Positions 35,581 to 44,277 of a stretch of DNA of 64,000 nucleotides are shown here, piece after piece. The stretch covers positions 429,409-493,408 of the forward strand of contig JAXMDB010000003.1 of NCBI GenBank assembly GCA_046348995.1, in the 5' to 3' direction. The position numbers and the translations under genes were made by a program. The notes under the pieces were generated by a model. That model saw only the letters and a program-made list of their open reading frames with translations, did not search any database and was not told the DNA's origin. Source of the DNA: JANNSX01 sp046348995 (GTDB lineage: Bacteria; Pseudomonadota; Alphaproteobacteria; Rhizobiales; Hyphomicrobiaceae). Numbering within the stretch: position 1 is the first letter of the stretch; every line of letters starts with the position of its first letter.

Positions 35581-37035
35581 ATGCCCATCCTGGTTCGCGG
35601 CGGCACCGTCGTCAATCACGACCACTCCAAGCGCGCCGACGTGCTGATCGACGGCGAGACGATCGTCGCAATCGGCACCAAGCTTGATGCGCCGGCCAAG
35701 ACCGAGGTCGTCGACGCCGGCGGCTGCTTCGTGCTGCCGGGCGGCATCGATCCCCACACGCATCTCGAGATGCCCTTCATGGGCACGACCTCCTCGGACG
35801 ATTTCGAGAGTGGCACCGCGGCGGCGCTGTCGGGCGGCACGACGATGGTGGTCGACTTCTGTCTGCCGGCGCCCGGCGCCTCGATGCTGGCGGCCTACCA
35901 GGATTGGCGCCACAAGGCCGAGAAGGCGGTCGGCGACTACGGTTTCCACATGGCGGTGACGGCCTGGACGAAGCAGGCGCACGAGGAGATGGAGACGGTC
36001 GTCAAAACCTACGGCATCAATACCTTCAAGCACTTCATGGCCTACAAGGGGGCCTTGATGGTGAACGACGACGAGCTCTATCACTCGTTCTCGCGCTGCG
36101 CCGAGCTCGGCGCGATGCCGCTCGTGCACGCCGAGAACGGCGACATCGTCTTCCGCATGCAGGCCGATCTCTTGGCGCGCGGCGTCACGGGCCCCGAGGG
36201 CCACGCCTATTCGCGGCCGCCCGAGGTCGAGGGCGAGGCGACGAACCGGGCGATCGTGCTGGCCGACATGGCGGGCGTGCCGCTCTATGTGGTCCACGTC
36301 TCCTGCCGGCAGTCGCACGAGGCGATCAAGCGGGCGCGCGAGAACGGCCAGCGCGTCTTCGGCGAGCCGCTGATCCAGCATCTGACGCTGGACGAGGGCG
36401 AGTATCGCAACAAGGATTGGGACTATGCCGCACGCCGCGTCATGAGCCCGCCATTCCGCGACAAGGCGCATCAGGCGTCGCTCTGGGCCGGACTGCAGTC
36501 GGGCTCGCTGCAGGTGGTGGCGACGGATCATTGCGCCTTCACGAGCGCACAGAAGCGCATGGGCCTCGGCGACTTCACGAAGATCCCGAACGGGACCGGA
36601 GGTCTCGAGGATCGCATGTCGGTGCTGTGGACGGCCGGCGTCGCCACGGGCCGTCTCACCCGCGAGGAGTTCGTTGCCGCGACCTCGACCAACATCGCGC
36701 GCATCTTGAATGTCTATCCGCGCAAGGGCGCTGTGGCGGTCGGCTCGGAAGCCGATGTCGTCGTCTGGGATCCGGCGGCCGGAAAGACGATCTCTTCAAA
36801 GAAGCAGATGAGCCGGATCGATTACAACGTCTTCGAGGGCGTCAAGGTGAAGGGCCTTGCGCGCACCACCATCAACCGCGGCAAGGTCGCCTGGCATGAC
36901 GGCGATTTGCGCGCCGAGCGCGGCGACGGCAAGTACATCGAGCGGCCGGCGTTCCCGGCCGTGCACGTCGCGAACGCGACGTGGCGCGAGTTGAACTTGC
37001 CGAAGCCGGTCAAGCGGCTGGAAGTGACGCCATAA
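35581..37035 (+). CDS. hydA: Dihydropyrimidinase / D-hydantoinase
   Basis: 484 residues, the normal length. It opens 5,6-dihydropyrimidines or hydantoins to N-carbamoyl amino acids (EC 3.5.2.2). The two-metal site is complete: H59 and H61 (DPHTH), carboxylatable K150 (FKHFMAYKG), H182 (LVHAENGD), H238 (YVVHVS) and D315 (ATDHCAF). The substrate loop FTKIPNGTGGLEDR is also present. GGAGTATTCCC precedes ATG 35581. The M20 carbamoyl-amidohydrolase at 37826 would take the next step. The gene is flanked tightly by two toxin-antitoxin modules. Dihydropyrimidine dehydrogenase genes were not found in the window. Confidence 0.93.
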   Translation: MPILVRGGTVVNHDHSKRADVLIDGETIVAIGTKLDAPAKTEVVDAGGCFVLPGGIDPHTHLEMPFMGTTSSDDFESGTAAALSGGTTMVVDFCLPAPGASMLAAYQDWRHKAEKAVGDYGFHMAVTAWTKQAHEEMETVVKTYGINTFKHFMAYKGALMVNDDELYHSFSRCAELGAMPLVHAENGDIVFRMQADLLARGVTGPEGHAYSRPPEVEGEATNRAIVLADMAGVPLYVVHVSCRQSHEAIKRARENGQRVFGEPLIQHLTLDEGEYRNKDWDYAARRVMSPPFRDKAHQASLWAGLQSGSLQVVATDHCAFTSAQKRMGLGDFTKIPNGTGGLEDRMSVLWTAGVATGRLTREEFVAATSTNIARILNVYPRKGAVAVGSEADVVVWDPAAGKTISSKKQMSRIDYNVFEGVKVKGLARTTINRGKVAWHDGDLRAERGDGKYIERPAFPAVHVANATWRELNLPKPVKRLEVTP

Positions 37036-37084
37036 AGGTCCATCCGGCCAGCACGATGTGGAGCCTTGCGATTTCTGGCGAGGC

Positions 37085-37114
37085 GGTATATACTTTCGTT
37101 TTAAGAGGTATATA
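37085..37114 (+). promoter_or_regulatory. GGTATATA direct repeats before the VapB gene, candidate operator
   Basis: GGTATATA at 37085-37092 and 37107-37114, 22 bp apart (about two helical turns), with the palindrome GTATATAC at 37086-37093. The second copy runs into the VapB start codon. The AT-rich stretch contrasts with its GC-rich surroundings. Confidence 0.55.
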
Positions 37115-37374
37115 TGGTCTTCTATATTAAGGATCCCGCGACAGATCGGGCCGTACGCCGTCTTTCGAAGGCCACTGGAAAATCTTTGACTGAAGCAGTC
37201 AAAGAGGCGGTCGTTGAAAAACTCGCCAGGGTCGAGAAAGAGCAAACGGACGTGCCGATGAGCCAGCGTCTCGAAGCTCTCGCCAGAGAGTTCGCCAAGA
37301 TTCCGAAATCGGGCAAGAAGGCCGACAAAGCCTTTTATGACTGGCTCTCCGGCGAGGAAGACGATGTTCGTTGA
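37114..37374 (+). CDS. vapB: VapB-like antitoxin
   Basis: 86 residues. DRAVRRLSKATGKSLTEAVKEAVVEKLARV is the short ribbon-helix-helix-like segment of the VapB/PSK antitoxin family (Rv0623 type). The remainder is a charged tail. ATG 37114 follows AAGAGG at 5 nt spacing. It overlaps the VapC gene by 11 nt. Repression of its own promoter through the GGTATATA repeats is likely. Confidence 0.85.
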   Translation: MVFYIKDPATDRAVRRLSKATGKSLTEAVKEAVVEKLARVEKEQTDVPMSQRLEALAREFAKIPKSGKKADKAFYDWLSGEEDDVR

Positions 37375-37759
37375 CGCGTCGGCCGTCGTTGCTCTTCATG
37401 TGTTCGAGAACGACTGGAAGGAGCTGGCACTGAAGGTCGAGGCCGCGAAAGCGATCGAGGTGTCGGCTGTAGTCGTGTACGAGTCGACGACGGCTCTGGC
37501 TCGGATTAGCCGCGCGAGCATCGCCGAAGCTCAAGATGCCATGCAACGCTTCATCGAGACGACGAAGGCCACGTTCATCCCCATCGACGCCACCATCGCC
37601 TCGTCCGCCCTCGACGCCTTCGCGCGCTACGGCAAGGGCCGGCATCGCGCTGCCCTCAATATGGGCGATTGCTTCTCCTATGCGTGCGCCAAGGTTCACC
37701 GCGTGCCGCTTCTGTGCAAAGGTAGCGACTTCAAGCTGACCGATATCAAGCTCGCCTAG
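37364..37759 (+). CDS. vapC: VapC PIN-domain toxin
   Basis: 131 residues from ATG 37364, with GCGAGGAAG upstream inside the antitoxin gene. The catalytic acidic residues are D4 (FVDASAVVA), E40 (VYESTTAL), D102 (NMGDCFSYA) and D122 (GSDF), the standard VapC set for RNA cleavage. The pair resembles Rv0623/Rv0624-class modules. The stop TAG abuts a family 1 palindrome, and the M20 hydrolase gene begins 66 bp later. Confidence 0.9.
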   Translation: MFVDASAVVALHVFENDWKELALKVEAAKAIEVSAVVVYESTTALARISRASIAEAQDAMQRFIETTKATFIPIDATIASSALDAFARYGKGRHRAALNMGDCFSYACAKVHRVPLLCKGSDFKLTDIKLA

Positions 37760-37806
37760 CGCACGTTCAGGCGAAGTGGACACCGGCTCGCTACAAGAAC
37801 GTGCGC
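37759..37806. repeat. Dispersed palindromic element, family 1, copy c
   Basis: GCGCACGTTC (37759-37768) and GAACGTGCGC (37797-37806) are a perfect 10-bp inverted repeat, with GGCGAAGTGGACACCGG in the middle as in copies a and b. It begins at the last base of the VapC stop codon. Confidence 0.9.
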
Positions 37807-37825
37807 CAATGAAGGACTGCCTCGC

Positions 37826-39073
37826 ATGGCCGCTGCACAGAATCTCACCATCGATCCCCAGAAGCTCTGGGACAATCTCATGGAGACCGCCAAATTCGGC
37901 GGCACGCCCAAGGGCGGCATCAAGCGGCTGACCCTCTCCGACGACGACAAAAAGGTGCGCGACTGGTTCAAGGCCGCCTGTGAGGGTCTCGGCTGCAAAG
38001 TGTCGGTCGATGCGGTCGGCAACATGTTCGCCGTGCGTGCGGGCAAGAACAACAGCCTGCTGCCGATCGCCATGGGCTCGCATCTCGACACGCAGCCGAC
38101 GGGTGGCAAGTTCGACGGAGTGCTCGGCGTGCTGGGCGCGCTCGAAGCCATGCGGACGCTGGTGCAGTCGGGCTACGAGACAAATGCGCCGATCATGATC
38201 GCCAACTGGACCAACGAGGAAGGCTCGCGCTACGCCCCCGCCATGCTGTGCTCGGGCGTCTACGCCGGCGTTTTCACGCCCGAGTATGCCTATTCGCGCG
38301 AGGATCGCGACGGCAAGACGCTCGGCGACGAGCTCGCGCGGATCGGCTATCGCGGCACCGAGCCGGCGGGCAGCCACAAATTCCAGGCGATGTTCGAACT
38401 GCACATCGAGCAAGGCCCGATCCTGGAAGCGGAAAGCAAGATGATCGGCGTCGTCACCGGCGTGCAGGGCATGCGCTGGTACGAGGTGACGCTCAACGGC
38501 CAGGAGAGCCATACCGGCGCCACGCCGATGAAGCTGCGCAAGAACGCGCTGCTCGGCGCGGCGCGCATGATCCAGGCGATTCACGAGGTCGGCATGAGCC
38601 ATCTGCCGGGCGTCGCCAGCGTCGGCCTCATCGAGAACCGTCCGAACAGCCGCAATGTCGTCCCCGGCGAAGTGTTCTTCACCGTCGACCTCCGCCATCC
38701 CGACGACGCCGTACTCGACAAGATGGAAGCGGCGATGCGCAAAGCCCTGCCCGAGATCGCGGCGGCCGAGCGGCTCGAATTGGACGAGAAGCGGATCTGG
38801 AACTCGCCGGCGGTGAAGTTCGATCCGAAGCTCATCGCCTGCGTGCGCCACGGCGCCGAGAAAGCCGGCTATGCGATGCGCGAGATGGCGTCGGGCGCCG
38901 GTCACGACGCGGCCTATATCGCGCGCGTCGCACCGACGACGATGATTTTCGTCCCCTGCCTCGGTGGCATCAGCCACAACGAGGCCGAGAGCACGACGCT
39001 GGAAGAATGCGGCGCCGGCGCGCAGGTGCTGCTGAATGCGGTGCTCGAGTACGACCGGGGGCTCGGGAGCTAG
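37826..39073 (+). CDS. M20 Zn-dependent hydrolase, N-carbamoyl amino acid / beta-ureidopropionase type
   Basis: 415 residues of the HyuC/AllC/beta-ureidopropionase group in the M20 fold. Metal ligands visible: H86 (GSHLDTQ), D97 (GGKFDGVLG), E132 (NEEGSR) and H193 (FELHIEQGP), plus a C-terminal His in GGISHNEAE. The dimerisation lid begins near GQESHTGATPM. The reaction would be removal of the carbamoyl group from the product of dihydropyrimidinase, releasing an amino acid, CO2 and ammonia. Allantoate amidohydrolase is the main alternative; proximity to the hydA gene favours N-carbamoyl-beta-alanine or a carbamoyl amino acid. Confidence 0.9.
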   Translation: MAAAQNLTIDPQKLWDNLMETAKFGGTPKGGIKRLTLSDDDKKVRDWFKAACEGLGCKVSVDAVGNMFAVRAGKNNSLLPIAMGSHLDTQPTGGKFDGVLGVLGALEAMRTLVQSGYETNAPIMIANWTNEEGSRYAPAMLCSGVYAGVFTPEYAYSREDRDGKTLGDELARIGYRGTEPAGSHKFQAMFELHIEQGPILEAESKMIGVVTGVQGMRWYEVTLNGQESHTGATPMKLRKNALLGAARMIQAIHEVGMSHLPGVASVGLIENRPNSRNVVPGEVFFTVDLRHPDDAVLDKMEAAMRKALPEIAAAERLELDEKRIWNSPAVKFDPKLIACVRHGAEKAGYAMREMASGAGHDAAYIARVAPTTMIFVPCLGGISHNEAESTTLEECGAGAQVLLNAVLEYDRGLGS

Positions 39074-39123
39074 CGCGTCGAGCCGGGTTCTTTACCTCGA
39101 TCGCTGCGTCAATTCATGGATTC

Positions 39124-39194
39124 GGGCGACCTGCCGCTCGCCCCTACGGCACTGCGGATGTGGTCAGGCCGTCGGGCCGACCGGCAGGTCGCCC
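39124..39194. repeat. Family 2 repeats, inverted pair
   Basis: GGGCGACCTGCCGCTCGCCC with CTAC (39124-39147), and GGGCCGACCGGCAGGTCGCC (39174-39194) in opposite sense, 50 bp after the M20 hydrolase gene. Confidence 0.8.
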
Positions 39195-39254
39195 AGCTGT
39201 CCGCCCGTCATCCTCACGCGCGAGTGCGCCAGCGCGCGATCGTCCATGGCCTGC

Positions 39255-39342
39255 GTAGGGCGGGTTGAGCGAACGCGAAGCCCGCCGCCGTGTGAACAGT
39301 CTGCGATATGGCGGGCTTCGCCTCTGGCTCAACCCGCCCTAC
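39255..39342. repeat. 88-bp palindromic element with 16-bp perfect ends
   Basis: GTAGGGCGGGTTGAGC (39255-39270) is the exact inverse of GCTCAACCCGCCCTAC (39327-39342). A second pair, GAAGCCCGCC and GGCGGGCTTC, lies inside. No coding potential; MITE- or REP-like. Confidence 0.85.
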
Positions 39343-39402
39343 GGTTTCTCGCTCGCCGCGCGAGGTTGACGAGGTGGCGGGAGGCAACGATCTCCTTTGT
39401 GG

Positions 39403-39556
39403 CTGCCTCTCACCCTTCCCTCTCCCCGTACGCTTGCGCTACGGGGAGAGGAGGAGAGAGCTGTGCCGGTCCTTACGCGTCAGGGACGCACCGCATTTCC
39501 TCCTCTCCCCGTCGCAGCCATTGCTGCGAGAGGGGAGAGGGTAGGGTGAGGGGCAG
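39403..39556. repeat. 154-bp element with C/T-rich inverted ends
   Basis: CTGCCTCTCACCCTTCCCTC (from 39403) is matched by the inverse of GGGTAGGGTGAGGGGCAG (ending 39556), about 23 of 25 bases. Inside are two further hairpins, CTCCCCGTA...TACGGGGAG and CTCTCCCCGTCGCAG...CTGCGAGAGGGGAGAG. Confidence 0.8.
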
Positions 39557-39620
39557 CGACACCTACAAGCATATCGTTGCCATAGATAGTTGGCCAAATC
39601 AGGAAACGGATCCCTCGTCC

Positions 39621-39738
39621 GTAGGGGCGACCGGCGGTCGCCCGTCTACCCGTTCAGGGCAATGCTGCCATTGACGGAAAGCGTTCAATTGCCGGCCTCG
39701 CGATCGCGGTGAGCCGGGCGACCGCCGGTCGCCCCTAC
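39621..39738. repeat. Family 2 repeats, inverted pair
   Basis: GTAGGGGCGACCGGCGGTCG (39621-39643) and GGGCGACCGCCGGTCGCCCC (39716-39738) face each other across about 70 bp of otherwise featureless sequence. Confidence 0.8.
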
Positions 39739-40179
39739 GATGCGCAATGCACTGTTAACCGTATCTGGAACAATCGAACCCAAACTTATCCCCGCTCTCT
39801 CCCACGCCCCCATACTCCTCGCAGCCCTGCCGCCAAGGGACCGGAACGCGCGCTGGTGAGACGGTGGCAGGGAGCGTCGTGGGTGCTGGACATAAGCTAT
39901 CCGGCGCTGACCTGCCGCTTGCGACGGGGAGAACCTGACGCAAGCTACTCTCGCGGCGGATGTCCGCGAGCGGTTTCCGGAAACGGAGGCCAAGGCGGCA
40001 AGCAAAGTCCACGATGACGGCGGAGTGGCATCGGCCACATCCGAATGATTCTCTCATGGGCCGGCCACTCCGTCCCCTTGGACTTTTCCCATGCTCTCGG
40101 GTCCGGCGCGGACCGCGGAGAGGGCGGAGCGTGGGCGAGCGAATGGCGAGTTGCGAATAGCGAGGAGAAAGGGTCTCTT

Positions 40180-40221
<42 letters not shown>

Positions 40222-40267
40222 GCCCTCGTCTTCATCTGCCTCACTCATCCACGGATCGATAGACCTG

Positions 40268-40567
40268 CTAAGCAACCCCACCCTTCTCGATCAGCGCCTT
40301 GACGCGCTCGGCCGTGTACTCGGCCTCGATGCGGGCGGCTTCGGCGGAGGCCAGCGCCTCCAGGTCGTCCCCCTCGATGGCTTCAGGATCGCTCTTGCGC
40401 CACTCGGCGAGATAGGCGTCCGTATCGCGCTTGCCGGCTCGCATGGCGGCCATGTCGATCGACTGCTCGAACCGCTCGGGGAGCTGCCGCTTGGCGGTCG
40501 TCCGCCCCTGCTTGATGATGACTTGGGCCGGAATATCGCGCCAGTAGACGATGATACGCTGCGGCAT
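40268..40567 (-). CDS. Virulence factor domain protein (PF13769-like), small
   Basis: 99 residues from ATG 40567, with GAGGAGACTTTCC upstream. It starts MPQRIIVYWRDIPAQVIIKQ and has the family block RQLPERFEQSIDMAAMRAG followed by TDAYLAEWRKSD and an acidic helical tail. This small domain is widespread in Alphaproteobacteria and carries the historical name 'virulence factor' without an established function. It is divergent from the EamA permease. Confidence 0.75.
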   Translation of the reverse strand: MPQRIIVYWRDIPAQVIIKQGRTTAKRQLPERFEQSIDMAAMRAGKRDTDAYLAEWRKSDPEAIEGDDLEALASAEAARIEAEYTAERVKALIEKGGVA

Positions 40568-40730
40568 GGAAAGTCTCCTCGTTGGCGAGCTGGATGTAGC
40601 GGCGTTGGTTTCATTTGTCAGTCGCGGCGGCAATGCGCAAGGCCGGGCGCAGCCGCTAATTTTGCCGAGCGAGCGCCCGAATCGGCCGCTATGGTCGACC
40701 TGAACACCAAGCCAGCCCCTCAGAGCCCTC

Positions 40731-41639
40731 ATGTCCACGCCCGGCCACAGCAACACGACCGGCATCCTGCTGTACTCCCTCGGCATGGTGAGCTTCGCCA
40801 CCGGCGATACGATCCTGAAGTTCTCGCTCTCCACCTATGCCCTGGAGCAGGGCATGATGATCAGGCTCGGCCTTTTCGTGATCATCGCGCTCGGCATGGC
40901 GCATTGGCGCGGCTCGGTCACGCGCGCTTTCCGCGCCAACCGGCCCTGGCTGCAGCTCTTCCGTGGCGCGATCCTGCTCATCGACATGATCGGCTTCTCG
41001 ATCTCGCTCTCGTTCGTCGGGCTGTCGGGGACGCACTCGATCTATGCCACGATCCCGCTGTTCGTGACGGCACTCGCGGTGCCGATCTTGGGCGAGAAGG
41101 TCGGCTGGCGGCGCTGGACGGCGGTGACGATCGGCTTCCTGGGGGCGCTGCTGATCATCCAGCCGGGCGCGGGCGTTTTCGATCCGATCGCCGTCGTGGC
41201 GCTGACCGGCGCCTTTGCCTCGTCGTTCTATTCGATCCTGACGAGGCTCGTGAGCCGGACCGATCCGATCGAGACGAGCTTCTTCTATGTCGCCCTGGTC
41301 GGGTTCGCGGCCTGGGCGCCCTTCGGCATTTGGAAATGGCAGACCCCCGACCTCTACGGCCTCGGTCTGTTCGCCGGCATGACGGTCGCCAGCCTCATCG
41401 GGCACATGTGCGTCATCCGGGCGCTGACGCTCACCGAGGCCACCGTGTTGCAACCGTTCCAGTATGTGGTGCTGGCGAGCGCCATGACCTACGGCCTGCT
41501 CCTCTTCAACGAGCATCTGGAGCCGCTGAAGCTTCTCGGCACGGGCATCGTCGTGGCGAGTGGGCTTTATGTGGCTTGGCGCGAGTACGTATTGACCCAG
41601 CGGGCCCGCCGGGCGGCACGGACGGCGCTGGAGACCTGA
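40731..41639 (+). CDS. EamA/DMT family transporter
   Basis: 302 residues with about ten membrane helices in two EamA repeats. Conserved pieces include GDTILKFSLSTYALEQGMMIRLGLF and SGTHSIYATIPLFVTALAVPILGEKVGWRRW in the first half, and VISALTLTEATVLQPFQYV-like VIRALTLTEATVLQPFQYV in the second. Substrate unknown. It is not closely similar to the EamA protein at 26663. Confidence 0.88.
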   Translation: MSTPGHSNTTGILLYSLGMVSFATGDTILKFSLSTYALEQGMMIRLGLFVIIALGMAHWRGSVTRAFRANRPWLQLFRGAILLIDMIGFSISLSFVGLSGTHSIYATIPLFVTALAVPILGEKVGWRRWTAVTIGFLGALLIIQPGAGVFDPIAVVALTGAFASSFYSILTRLVSRTDPIETSFFYVALVGFAAWAPFGIWKWQTPDLYGLGLFAGMTVASLIGHMCVIRALTLTEATVLQPFQYVVLASAMTYGLLLFNEHLEPLKLLGTGIVVASGLYVAWREYVLTQRARRAARTALET

Positions 41640-41714
41640 GCCGAGGATTGCTTTCGATCGGGCCTCGACCGAGTATCATAGCCGCTGGCCGAGGGCAGCG
41701 CGGGAGTGCATGAC

Positions 41715-43442
41715 GTGACGAACAAGGGCAGGACCGATCTTCTCGCTCATCCCAAGGCGCGGGAAGCCTGGAGCCTGCTCGAGGGGAACCGTATCGACCG
41801 GCGTGACTTCGTCCGTATCGCAACGCTTATCGGCGTATCAGCTGCCGCAGCGTTCGCGGTGTCCGGATTGCCCGATGCGGCCGCCGCTGCCGACGAGCAT
41901 CCGCTCCCGTTCCCGGACGCGGACGAGGCGGCCAAGCCCGGCGGCACGCTCGCCGTCGCCATGCAGATCATGCCGATGGACGATCCGGCGATCTTCACCT
42001 GGGTGCAGGCCTCCAATCAGGTCAGGCATACGTTGGAGCACCTGACCTTCACCGGGCCGGACAACATCACCCGGCCGATGCTCGCGCAAGCGTGGGAGGC
42101 CGCCGACGATCTGAGAACCTGGACCTTCACGCTGCGCGAGAACGTGCGCTGGCACAACGGCGAGCCGCTGACGGCCGAGCACGTGCGCTGGAACTTCGAG
42201 CGCTGGTGCGACCCGAAGCTCAACTCGGCCAACATCTCGCTCTCGACCTTCGCCGCCATGATCGAGGATGTCGACACCGGCGAGAAGGACAGCGCCGGCG
42301 CGCCGGTGAAGGTGAAGAAGCTCATTCCAGGCGCGATCGAGGTCGTCGACCAGCGCACGATCCGGCTCAATCTGAAGAAGCCTGTGCTCTCGGTGCCAGA
42401 GGATCTCTACAACTATCCGACGGCGATCCTGCACCCGTCCTTCAAGCCGCCTGTCGGGCCCGGGACGCTCGGCACCGGTGCGTTTCGCGTCGCCTCCTAC
42501 GAGCTCACGGGCCATTGCACGCTCGAGCGCGTCACGACGCTTCCCGACGGCACGCCCTTCACCTATTGGGGCGGTCCCGTATTCCTGGACCGGATCCACT
42601 ACATCCACTTCGACGCCGAGTTCCAGCTCATCGGCTTTGCGTCCGGCCAGGTGCAGGCGGTCTACGAGCTGGGCTTCGAGCAGCTCGACTATGCCCGCTC
42701 GCTCGCTGGCGACGTGCTCTCGGCGCCGACGGCGCAGACGCTGTGCTGCCGCTTCCAGATCGATCAGCCGCCGTTCGACGATTTGAGGGTGCGCCAGGCG
42801 CTCATTCTCGCAGTCGACAACAAGGCCGTGAAGGACGCGGTTTTTCCCAACGACGGCAGCCTCGGGCAGAACCATCATGTGGCGCCCGTGCATCCCGAAT
42901 ACTTCGATCTGCCGCCGCTCCAGCGCGATCTCGATCAGGCGCGCCGGCTGCTCGAGGCGACTGGCAATGCGACGCTCGATTTGAAAATCGTCACGGGCAA
43001 TACCGAGGGCATCTGGCACCAGAAGGTGTGCGAGGCGTTGCGCGATCAGCTCCGGGACGCCGGCGTGCGGCTCGAGATCGAGGTGCTACCGCCGGCAACG
43101 TACTGGGCGACGTGGGATAAGGTTCCGCTCGGCGCCACGCCCTGGACGCATCGGCCGCTCGGGACGCAGGCGCTGTCGCTCGGCTACCGCTCGAACGTGC
43201 CGTGGAACGAGACGCATTTCTCATCCCAAGCCTTCGACCGGGCCTTGGACGAGGCCGAGACGACGCTCGATCCGGCGCAGCGCAAAGCCAAGATGGAGCT
43301 CGTCGAGAAGATCCTGCAAGACGCCTGTATCATGTGGCAGCCGGTGTTCCGGCCGGTCTACATGCTGGTGGCGAAGTCCGTGCACGGCGTTTCCGCCCAC
43401 CCAACCCAATTCCACCAGTTCAATCGCGTGTGGATGGGCTGA
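41715..43442 (+). CDS. ABC transporter substrate-binding protein, oligopeptide type (SBP_bac_5)
   Basis: About 575 residues. The GTG at 41715 is chosen because GGGAG lies 8 nt upstream (an in-frame GTG at 41706 would overlap that site). The N-terminus has a Tat-like pattern (DRRDFVRIATLIG then AAAAFAVSG). The mature protein carries the family motif LAQAWEAADDLRTWTFTLRENVRWHNGEPLTAEHV and a C-terminal VLPPATYWATW region. No permease or ATPase genes are adjacent, so it is an orphan binding protein for peptides or other bulky solutes. It converges on the DUF4337 gene with 8 bp between them. Confidence 0.88.
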   Translation: MTNKGRTDLLAHPKAREAWSLLEGNRIDRRDFVRIATLIGVSAAAAFAVSGLPDAAAAADEHPLPFPDADEAAKPGGTLAVAMQIMPMDDPAIFTWVQASNQVRHTLEHLTFTGPDNITRPMLAQAWEAADDLRTWTFTLRENVRWHNGEPLTAEHVRWNFERWCDPKLNSANISLSTFAAMIEDVDTGEKDSAGAPVKVKKLIPGAIEVVDQRTIRLNLKKPVLSVPEDLYNYPTAILHPSFKPPVGPGTLGTGAFRVASYELTGHCTLERVTTLPDGTPFTYWGGPVFLDRIHYIHFDAEFQLIGFASGQVQAVYELGFEQLDYARSLAGDVLSAPTAQTLCCRFQIDQPPFDDLRVRQALILAVDNKAVKDAVFPNDGSLGQNHHVAPVHPEYFDLPPLQRDLDQARRLLEATGNATLDLKIVTGNTEGIWHQKVCEALRDQLRDAGVRLEIEVLPPATYWATWDKVPLGATPWTHRPLGTQALSLGYRSNVPWNETHFSSQAFDRALDEAETTLDPAQRKAKMELVEKILQDACIMWQPVFRPVYMLVAKSVHGVSAHPTQFHQFNRVWMG

Positions 43443-43450
43443 CGGCGGGC

Positions 43451-44038
43451 TCAAGAGATTCCCGGCACGGCCACGATCATGAAGAAGCCGTTGAGCATCA
43501 GGAACGCCCCCAAAGCTCCGAGCGCGCCGCTGACGGCGAGCAGCATCAGGCTTCCCGAGATGATGCTGACGGAGGCGAGCACGATGGCGATCTGCAGAAG
43601 GGCATTAGACCAATCGAAATAGGGATCCTGAGCGAGCGCCGCATCGCGCTGGGCCTCGAGCATCCGGCCCTTCTGGAACAGCTCGTCGAGGCCCTCCTTC
43701 TTCTCAGGATCGCTGGTGAGCTTCTTGTCCTGCGCCTTGTACTCGTCGATCTTGGTCTGAACGGCGGCGCGGGCTGTCGCGTCGAGGGTGGGATTGGCCT
43801 TGAGCATCAGCTCGAGATCGTCGGCGGCCAGACGAAAGCTCGTGCGGCGCGTATTCTTGGCCTGGAAGAAGGACCATGTGTCGGAGGCGTCGATGTTGAA
43901 GCGCATGGCGTCCTTGTCGACGTTGTCGCCGCCCATGGTGCAGATCGCGAGCAGCACGGCGAGCACGCCGATGTAGACGCCGATCCATTTCGTGCGCTGA
44001 TCCTTCGCCGCATCTTCTGCGATATCGTCGAGTGCCAT
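43451..44038 (-). CDS. DUF4337-like membrane protein
   Basis: 195 residues from ATG 44038, preceded by GGGAGGGACG. A short N-terminal region leads to one helix (WIGVYIGVLAVLLAICTMGG), a soluble helical segment of about 110 residues (NIDASDTWSFFQAKNTRRTSF resembles the conserved core of DUF4337), and two closely packed helices at the C-terminus (about 145-190). The function of this family is not known. The gene faces the oligopeptide-binding protein gene. Confidence 0.75.
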   Translation of the reverse strand: MALDDIAEDAAKDQRTKWIGVYIGVLAVLLAICTMGGDNVDKDAMRFNIDASDTWSFFQAKNTRRTSFRLAADDLELMLKANPTLDATARAAVQTKIDEYKAQDKKLTSDPEKKEGLDELFQKGRMLEAQRDAALAQDPYFDWSNALLQIAIVLASVSIISGSLMLLAVSGALGALGAFLMLNGFFMIVAVPGIS

Positions 44039-44277
44039 CAGCGTCCCTCCCTGTGTCGCCTGGGCTTCAACCACGCCGAAGCGATCCGAGCAAGGCTTGG
44101 CGATACGTCGCGTACGCCCCAGAGCTGCGCAGTTTGTCGCTTCCGTGCCACACATCGCAACTTCTCGGACACGCCCCGTTGCGGCCGAAGATTGGTCGGA
44201 TTTCGCGGCCATCACATTAGTGGATCAAAGAGCATTGCCTGCGGCGCGAGGCCGCGCCGTGAGAGAGTTGTGGGGTC

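Noticed and set aside
39036..40130. Short open frames in the repeat-rich gap
   Set aside because: They run through palindromic elements, lack ribosome sites and domain patterns, and have the Arg/Ser/Pro composition of non-coding GC-rich DNA.
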